Assembly (NCBI GenBank): GCA_045644725.1
Contig: JAZRHK010000041.1
Location: forward strand, 1-14,594
Length of the DNA stretch: 14,594 nt
From: CAAGNP01 sp045644725
Lineage (GTDB): Bacteria; Bacteroidota; Bacteroidia; Bacteroidales; UBA932
Reading direction: 5' to 3'
In this document: positions 8,943-12,794 of the stretch, in pieces
How positions within the stretch are numbered: the first letter of the stretch is position 1
Layout: each line of letters begins with the position of its first letter
The notes under the pieces: generated by a model
Database searches by the model: none
What the model was told of the DNA's origin: nothing
The model's input: the letters and a program-made list of their open reading frames with translations, nothing else
Position numbers and translations under genes: made by a program

Positions 8943-9506
8943 TTATTCTTTTACTACTTGAACGAAATTCAGTTCCAAAATTGTCTTTCTTCCGAAGATC
9001 TTAACTATTACTTTAAGTTTCTTCTTATCGTGAAGTACCTCTTCAATTGTACCGTCAAATCCATTGAAAGGACCATCTGTAATCTTTACAGACTCGCCTA
9101 CATAGAATGGAGTTACATTCTCTTCCTCCTGATCAAGAAGTTCGTCTACGCGACCAAGTATGCGATTAACCTCAGCTGGTCTCAATGGAACAGGCTGCTT
9201 GTCATTCTTATCCTTATCGCTCTTCTCGGTGAGGAAGCCAGAGATATTTGGGATATTACGAATGATGTGCTGCAACTCACCAGTAAGATGTGCCTCAATA
9301 AGAATATAGCCTGGGAAGAAAATTCTCTCCATGCTAACTTTTTTGCCATTCTTAACTTGATAAATCTTCTCGGTAGGAATAAGAACCTGAGATACATACT
9401 CACCTAAACCAAGTCTTCTGACTTCGTTTTCCAAGTACTCCTTAGCTTTCTTCTCCTTACCACCAGCAGCACGCAATACGTACCATTTTTTGGTAATCTC
9501 ACTCAT
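8943..9506 (-). CDS. nusG: Transcription elongation/antitermination factor NusG
   Basis: This 187-residue protein is NusG, which binds the RNA polymerase clamp and connects it with Rho or with the leading ribosome. The N-terminal NGN domain (about residues 1-115) begins with KKWYVLRAAGGKEKKAKEYL and includes RIFFPGYILIEAHL. A charged linker with KSDKDKNDK follows, then the C-terminal KOW domain (about 133-187) with GESVKITDGPFNGFDGTIEE and the final IFGRKTILELNFVQVVKE. Length fits Bacteroidetes NusG. It follows secE by 15 bp and precedes rplK by 16 bp, the standard arrangement. There is no sign of a NusG paralogue specialised for capsule loci; the position in the ribosomal cluster identifies it as the housekeeping copy. 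Confidence 0.97.
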   Translation of the reverse strand: MSEITKKWYVLRAAGGKEKKAKEYLENEVRRLGLGEYVSQVLIPTEKIYQVKNGKKVSMERIFFPGYILIEAHLTGELQHIIRNIPNISGFLTEKSDKDKNDKQPVPLRPAEVNRILGRVDELLDQEEENVTPFYVGESVKITDGPFNGFDGTIEEVLHDKKKLKVIVKIFGRKTILELNFVQVVKE

Positions 9507-9521
9507 ATCTCCCTAAAACTA

Positions 9522-9716
9522 CTAGTACAAAAGTTGGTAAATAAATGTCATAAGATGCCTGAAACAAAAGTCCATAGCAAAGATGACCAACGCGAAAATA
9601 ACCGAAGCAACCATCACAAGGATAGCTGAACTCTGAAGTGATGACCAAGAAGGCCAGCTCACTTTCTTAGTAAGTTCGGTGTAAGACTCTTTAATATACA
9701 ACGAAATTTTGCTCAT
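9522..9716 (-). CDS. secE: Preprotein translocase subunit SecE
   Basis: This 64-residue protein is the single-spanning SecE of the SecYEG translocon, which clamps SecY in the inner membrane. The start at 9716 (MSKISLYIKESYTELTKKVSWP) is chosen because it begins directly with the amphipathic helix typical of Bacteroidetes SecE. An in-frame ATG at 9758 would add 14 residues without family similarity, encoded by a stretch that looks like leader. The conserved KVSWPSWSSL is followed by one hydrophobic membrane segment (about residues 29-50, AILVMVASVIFALVIFAMDF). The leader before the chosen ATG is a run of A with no Shine-Dalgarno site. It lies 86 bp after tRNA-Trp and 15 bp before nusG. Confidence 0.92.
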   Translation of the reverse strand: MSKISLYIKESYTELTKKVSWPSWSSLQSSAILVMVASVIFALVIFAMDFCFRHLMTFIYQLLY

Positions 9717-9744
9717 TTTTTTTAATTTGCCGACACTTAACAAT

Positions 9745-9781
9745 GGAAGCTTTGTCAAAGTATCGCTGTTAAACAGCTTCC
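9745..9781. repeat. Inverted repeat in the tRNA-Trp to secE spacer
   Basis: GGAAGCT (9745-9751) and its reverse complement AGCTTCC (9775-9781) flank a 23-nt interior. The interior also contains GCTGTT/AACAGC, which could form a competing small hairpin. No T tract follows in the minus-strand direction, so this is not an intrinsic terminator. It may be a processing or leader structure between tRNA-Trp and the secE message; the role is unknown. Confidence 0.35.
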
Positions 9782-9802
9782 GCGTAACCTAAAGCTATTT
9801 TG

Positions 9803-9873
9803 CAGGGGCAGAGAGAATCGAACTCCCATCAACGGTTTTGGAGACCGCTATTCTGCCATTAAACTATGCCCCT
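9803..9873 (-). tRNA. trnW(cca): tRNA-Trp (anticodon CCA)
   Basis: The minus strand folds as a 71-nt cloverleaf with a perfect seven-pair acceptor stem AGGGGCA/TGCCCCT and discriminator G. The D stem has two G-U pairs. The anticodon stem GCGGT/ACCGT encloses the loop CTCCAAA, giving anticodon CCA. The T arm contains TTCGATT. The 3' CCA is not encoded. The gene lies between tuf and secE, a common place for tRNA-Trp. Its first base directly follows the T tract of the tuf terminator. Confidence 0.96.
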
Positions 9874-9904
9874 AAAAAAGTTCGTAGGCCGAAACCTACG
9901 AACT
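9874..9904 (-). terminator. Intrinsic terminator after tuf
   Basis: Read on the minus strand, AGTTCGTAGG (9904-9895), a 6-nt loop TTTCGG and CCTACGAACT (9888-9879) form a perfect 10 bp stem, and the final T of the stem begins a run of six T (9879-9874). This is a textbook Rho-independent terminator shape starting 25 bp after the tuf stop codon. The T run ends exactly where tRNA-Trp begins, so either some transcription reads through or tRNA-Trp and secE depend on a promoter not recognised here. Confidence 0.8.
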
Positions 9905-9929
9905 AGGTTTTATGATAATTCTTTAAGAA

Positions 9930-11117
9930 TTAGTCAAGAATTTTGGTTACCTGACCTGAACCAACTGTTCTACCACCTTCGCGGATAGCGAAACGTAGAC
10001 CTTCGTTGATAGCTACAGGGTAGATAAGCTCAACGTTGATTTGAACGTTATCACCAGGCATTACCATTTCTACACCTTCTGGAAGAGTGATCTCACCAGT
10101 GATATCAAGTGTACGGATGAAGAACTGAGGACGGTATTTGTTGTGGAATGGAGTGTGACGACCACCTTCATCTTTCTTCAATACGTAGATAGCAGCTTGG
10201 AATGATTTGTGAGGAGTGATAGTGTTAGGGTGAGCGATAACTTGACCTCTCTTAACCTCTTTCTTATCAATACCACGAAGCAATAGACCTACGTTGTCAC
10301 CAGCCTCACCCATGTCAAGGATCTTACGGAACATCTCAACACCAGTTACAACTGATTTCTTAGGCTCTTCACCAAGACCGATAATTTGGATCTCATCACC
10401 AGTTTTAACAACACCAGTCTCAATTCTACCAGTTGCTACAGTACCACGACCAGTGATAGAGAAGATATCCTCGATAGGCATCAAGAAAGGTTTCTCGTTG
10501 TCACGCTCTGGAAGTGGAACCCACTCGTCAACAGCAGCCATAAGCTCAAGAACTTTAGCCTCCCAAGTAGGGTCGCCGTTCAATGCACCAAGAGCTGAAC
10601 CACGGATAACAGGAGCGTTATCACCATCGAACTCATAGAAGCTTAGAAGCTCGCGAACCTCCATCTCTACTAGGTCGATCATCTCAGGGTCATCAACGAT
10701 ATCAACTTTGTTAAGGAAAACAACGATTCTAGGAACGTTCACCTGACGAGCAAGAAGAATGTGCTCACGAGTCTGAGGCATAGGACCATCAGTAGCAGCA
10801 CAAACAAGGATAGCACCGTCCATCTGAGCAGCACCAGTAACCATGTTTTTAACGTAGTCGGCGTGGCCAGGGCAGTCAACGTGAGCATAGTGACGATTAG
10901 CAGTCTGATACTCTACGTGAGCAGTGTTGATAGTGATACCTCTTTCTTTCTCCTCTGGAGCGTTGTCGATAGAGTCCAATGAACGCAACTCTGAAAGACC
11001 AGCTTTAGCAAGAACTGTAGTAATTGCAGCGGTCAAAGGGGTTTTACCGTGGTCAACGTGACCAATGGTACCAATGTTTACGTGGGGTTTATCCCTTTTA
11101 AACGTTTCTTTTGCCAT
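9930..11117 (-). CDS. tuf: Translation elongation factor Tu
   Basis: This 395-residue GTPase delivers aminoacyl-tRNA to the ribosomal A site. Domain I (about 1-200) shows the G motifs in order: the P-loop GHVDHGKTP at 19-27, the switch I segment RGITINTAHVEYQT, DCPGH, NKVD and GSAL. Domains II and III follow, with SITGRGTVATGRIETG, GGRHTPFHNKYRPQF and the C-terminal RFAIREGGRTVGSGQVTKILD. Length is as expected for Bacteroidetes. One oddity is that residue 27, normally threonine after GHVDHGKT, is proline (codon CCT at 11037-11039). The magnesium-binding Thr26 is intact. The gene follows four tRNA genes by 46 bp and is probably on the same transcript from the promoter at 11585; an intrinsic terminator follows. 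Confidence 0.98.
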   Translation of the reverse strand: MAKETFKRDKPHVNIGTIGHVDHGKTPLTAAITTVLAKAGLSELRSLDSIDNAPEEKERGITINTAHVEYQTANRHYAHVDCPGHADYVKNMVTGAAQMDGAILVCAATDGPMPQTREHILLARQVNVPRIVVFLNKVDIVDDPEMIDLVEMEVRELLSFYEFDGDNAPVIRGSALGALNGDPTWEAKVLELMAAVDEWVPLPERDNEKPFLMPIEDIFSITGRGTVATGRIETGVVKTGDEIQIIGLGEEPKKSVVTGVEMFRKILDMGEAGDNVGLLLRGIDKKEVKRGQVIAHPNTITPHKSFQAAIYVLKKDEGGRHTPFHNKYRPQFFIRTLDITGEITLPEGVEMVMPGDNVQINVELIYPVAINEGLRFAIREGGRTVGSGQVTKILD

Positions 11118-11129
11118 AGTATATATACT
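11118..11129. repeat. 12 bp palindrome touching the tuf start codon
   Basis: The sequence AGTATATATACT is a perfect palindrome and lies immediately before the tuf ATG on the minus strand, where Bacteroidetes leaders are often A-rich and unstructured. It is short and purely alternating in its centre, so it may be chance. If folded in RNA it would occupy the ribosome landing site. Confidence 0.3.
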
Positions 11130-11163
11130 TTAATGTAAAATTAAATATTTCATACAAAAAAAG

Positions 11164-11235
11164 AGCCGGTGATGAGATTTGAACTCATGACCTCTTCCTT
11201 ACCAAGGAAGCGCTCTACCCCTGAGCTACACTGGC
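11164..11235 (-). tRNA. trnT(ggt): tRNA-Thr (anticodon GGT)
   Basis: The minus strand forms a 72-nt cloverleaf. The anticodon stem CTTCC/GGAAG encloses the loop TTGGTAA, giving anticodon GGT. The D stem GCTC/GAGC and the T arm ATGAG/CTCAT with loop TTCAAAT are regular. The acceptor stem GCCAGTG/CACCGGC has one mismatch, A4 opposite C69. The discriminator is T and no CCA is encoded. A run of seven T follows two bases after the 3' end. It lies 8 bp after tRNA-Gly and 46 bp before tuf, the place of thrT in E. coli. Confidence 0.94.
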
Positions 11236-11243
11236 TTGTTGTG

Positions 11244-11316
11244 AGCGGAAGACGAGGTCCGAACCCGCGACCCTCAGCTTGGAAGGCTGATGCTCTACCA
11301 ACTGAGCTACTTCCGC
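11244..11316 (-). tRNA. trnG(tcc): tRNA-Gly (anticodon TCC)
   Basis: The minus strand forms a 73-nt cloverleaf with a perfect acceptor stem GCGGAAG/CTTCCGC and discriminator T, as is usual for glycine tRNAs. The anticodon stem TCAGC/GCTGA encloses the loop CTTCCAA, giving anticodon TCC, which reads GGA and GGG. The D stem GCTC/GAGC is intact. The 3' CCA is not encoded. It lies 17 bp after tRNA-Tyr and 8 bp before tRNA-Thr(GGT). Confidence 0.96.
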
Positions 11317-11333
11317 AATTTACAAAAAAAAAG

Positions 11334-11416
11334 TGGGGAGAGAAGGATTCGAACCTCCGAAGGCGTGCGCCAGCAGATTTACAGTCTGCCCCAGTTGGCC
11401 ACTTTGGTATCTCCCC
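11334..11416 (-). tRNA. trnY(gta): tRNA-Tyr (anticodon GTA)
   Basis: The minus strand forms an 83-nt class II tRNA with acceptor stem GGGGAGA/TCTCCCC and discriminator A. The anticodon stem GCAGA/TCTGC encloses the loop CTGTAAA, giving anticodon GTA. A long variable arm follows (TGGCGCACGCCTTC region), as expected for bacterial tRNA-Tyr. The T arm GGAGG/CCTTC holds the loop TTCGAAT. CCA is not encoded. Nine T follow within two bases of the 3' end. Confidence 0.96.
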
Positions 11417-11417
11417 A

Positions 11418-11430
11418 TGACAAAAAGTCA
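11418..11430. repeat. Small hairpin just upstream of tRNA-Tyr
   Basis: TGAC and GTCA flank five A on the plus strand (five T on the minus strand), forming a possible 4 bp stem one base before the 5' end of tRNA-Tyr. It is too small to be a terminator. It may mark a processing site in the polycistronic tRNA precursor or be chance. Confidence 0.25.
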
Positions 11431-11442
11431 AATATTTTTTTG

Positions 11443-11516
11443 AGCCGATGGAGGGATTCGAACCCCCGACCAGCTGATTACAAATCAGCTGCTCTGGCCA
11501 ACTGAGCTACATCGGC
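11443..11516 (-). tRNA. trnT(tgt): tRNA-Thr (anticodon TGT)
   Basis: The minus strand forms a 74-nt cloverleaf with a perfect acceptor stem GCCGATG/CATCGGC and discriminator T. The D stem GCTC/GAGC encloses a 9-nt loop. The anticodon stem GCTGA/TCAGC encloses the loop TTTGTAA, giving anticodon TGT. The T arm GGGGG/CCCTC holds TTCGAAT. CCA is not encoded. It is the first gene after the promoter at 11585-11555, about 38 bp from the -7 element, and lies 26 bp before tRNA-Tyr. Confidence 0.96.
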
Positions 11517-11554
11517 GTTGGCTTCCCATGAACAGCACTTGTTTTTTGGGACTG

Positions 11555-11585
11555 CAAATATAGATGATTTATTAAAAACTGCAAA
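11555..11585 (-). promoter_or_regulatory. Bacteroidetes-type promoter for the tRNA-tuf operon
   Basis: On the minus strand, TTTG (11585-11582) is followed after exactly 19 bases by TATATTTG (11562-11555). This matches in full the published Bacteroidetes primary-sigma consensus, TTTG at -33 and TAnnTTTG at -7. An A/T-rich stretch with eight T lies just upstream. Transcription would start roughly at 11545-11550, giving a leader of about 30 nt before tRNA-Thr(TGT). The site lies in the 87 bp gap after the feoB-like gene. Expression of the four tRNAs and tuf from here is the expected outcome. Confidence 0.85.
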
Positions 11586-11603
11586 ACATTTTTCAAAAAA
11601 AAT

Positions 11604-12794
11604 CTAAAAAATTATCAGTGCTATCCTGTATACTATAAAACTTATTACCCATGCAACCCCCAGAGTGCTTATAATTGAGACAGTTGCCCATTTCCATGAC
11701 CTGCTCTCCCTTTTTATGGTAGCTGCTGTGGCAATGCAAGGAAGGTAGAGCAATGAAAATATCATAAAAGAAAGTGTGTTGGCTTTGGTGAATGTCGCCT
11801 CTTTTGAGAGCCTTTGGGCAAGGTCTATCTCTGATATGCTTTCGTCTCCCTGGTACAATACTCCGAGAGTACTTACGATGAATTCTTTCGCAGATATGCC
11901 TGTTACAAGTGCAACGCTCATCTTCCAGTCAAAACCGAGCGGTTCCATTATCGGCTCCACTGCACGTCCGAACTGTTCCAGGTATGATGGCTGTGGTGAT
12001 TCGCCCCCCTTTTGGGTAGGGAAATAGTCAAGTGCCCATATTATTACCACTGCAAGGAGTACCACTGTCCCTATTTTTCTCAGATATTCGTACGCTGCGT
12101 CCCACATAACCTTGAGAGATCTGATGAATGAGGGAACTGCCATAGGTGGTAACTCTATAACATAGTCCTCAGATTTTGCTCTGAAGAATATGTATTTGTA
12201 GAGCAATGCTATAAGTATACCTATCAAAATACTGCCCCCATAAAGGAGTAGCATTACCAATATCTGCTGTTCTTTGAAAAATATCCCTGAAAAAACCAGA
12301 AAGACAGGCATTCTTGCGCTGCAGGGGATGTATGGTATGGCCAGCATTGTCAATATCCTGTCGCTCCTCCTCTCGATAGAGCGGGTGGCCATGATTGCTG
12401 GGACATTGCATCCGAATCCCATGAGAAGCGGGATGAATGAACTACCATGGAGCCCGATAAAATGCATGTATTTGTCCATTACAGTGGCTGCTCTGGAGAG
12501 GTAATTGGACTCTTGCAGAATGGACATGAAAAAGAAGAGGATTATGATGTTCGGGAGGAATGCAAGTACAGAGCCTACACCATCAATTATACCCCTTTGG
12601 ATGAAATCCTTGATCCATGATTCGGCCATGTTTGCTTCCACCAGGGACGAAAACCAACCCATGAGGGATTCTATCCATCCTTGAGGATAAGCACCAAGAT
12701 GGAAGGTGCAATAGAACATCAGCCATATTATACCTATAAATATAAGTAAGCCCCAAAGCCTGTGTGTAAGAATTCTGTCTATCCTGCTGTTCAT
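11604..12794 (-). CDS. FeoB-like membrane permease core without GTPase domain
   Basis: This 396-residue polytopic membrane protein matches the membrane part of the ferrous iron transporter FeoB. It begins where that part normally begins (RIDRILTHRLWGLLIF), followed by FHLGAYPQGWI. The first Gate region is about residues 70-175, with GFGCNVPAIMATR (Cys129) and PCSARMPVF (Cys158), the conserved pore cysteines of FeoB. A FeoB_C-like segment follows (about 178-250), then a second Gate region with PLGFDWKMSVALVTGISAKE and a LPCIATAATIKRE block (Cys353). About eight or nine hydrophobic segments are visible. Full FeoB has an N-terminal G-protein and helical regulatory domain of about 270 residues; none is present, and dxs occupies the upstream DNA. 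The start overlaps the dxs stop as ATGA, so translation is probably coupled. Iron(II) or another divalent metal is the likely substrate by inference. Confidence 0.85.
   Translation of the reverse strand: MNSRIDRILTHRLWGLLIFIGIIWLMFYCTFHLGAYPQGWIESLMGWFSSLVEANMAESWIKDFIQRGIIDGVGSVLAFLPNIIILFFFMSILQESNYLSRAATVMDKYMHFIGLHGSSFIPLLMGFGCNVPAIMATRSIERRSDRILTMLAIPYIPCSARMPVFLVFSGIFFKEQQILVMLLLYGGSILIGILIALLYKYIFFRAKSEDYVIELPPMAVPSFIRSLKVMWDAAYEYLRKIGTVVLLAVVIIWALDYFPTQKGGESPQPSYLEQFGRAVEPIMEPLGFDWKMSVALVTGISAKEFIVSTLGVLYQGDESISEIDLAQRLSKEATFTKANTLSFMIFSLLYLPCIATAATIKRESRSWKWATVSIISTLGVAWVISFIVYRIALIIF

Noticed and set aside
9717..9758. N-terminal extension of SecE from an ATG at 9758
   Set aside because: The added residues are not seen in the family, and the internal start at 9716 gives the usual 64-residue SecE.
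9918..9932. A/T inverted repeat AATTCTT/AAGAATT overlapping the tuf stop
   Set aside because: It is short and A/T only with a one-base centre, and it cannot form a stable hairpin; the GC-containing stem next to it is the credible terminator.
9885..9950. Possible promoter for tRNA-Trp: TAGGTTTC at 9898-9891, or a TTGACT-N17-CATAAA pair at the tuf end
   Set aside because: The first lacks a TTTG at the required distance and is part of the terminator stem; the second resembles the E. coli form, which the Bacteroidetes primary sigma factor does not use well.
11150..11431. Minus-strand open frame of 93 codons over the tRNA array
   Set aside because: It is made of tRNA-Tyr, tRNA-Gly and tRNA-Thr sequence read as codons, so it is not a gene.
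11595..11602. Run of eight T just after the feoB-like stop as a terminator
   Set aside because: No GC-rich hairpin precedes it; it more likely belongs to the A/T-rich upstream part of the tRNA promoter.
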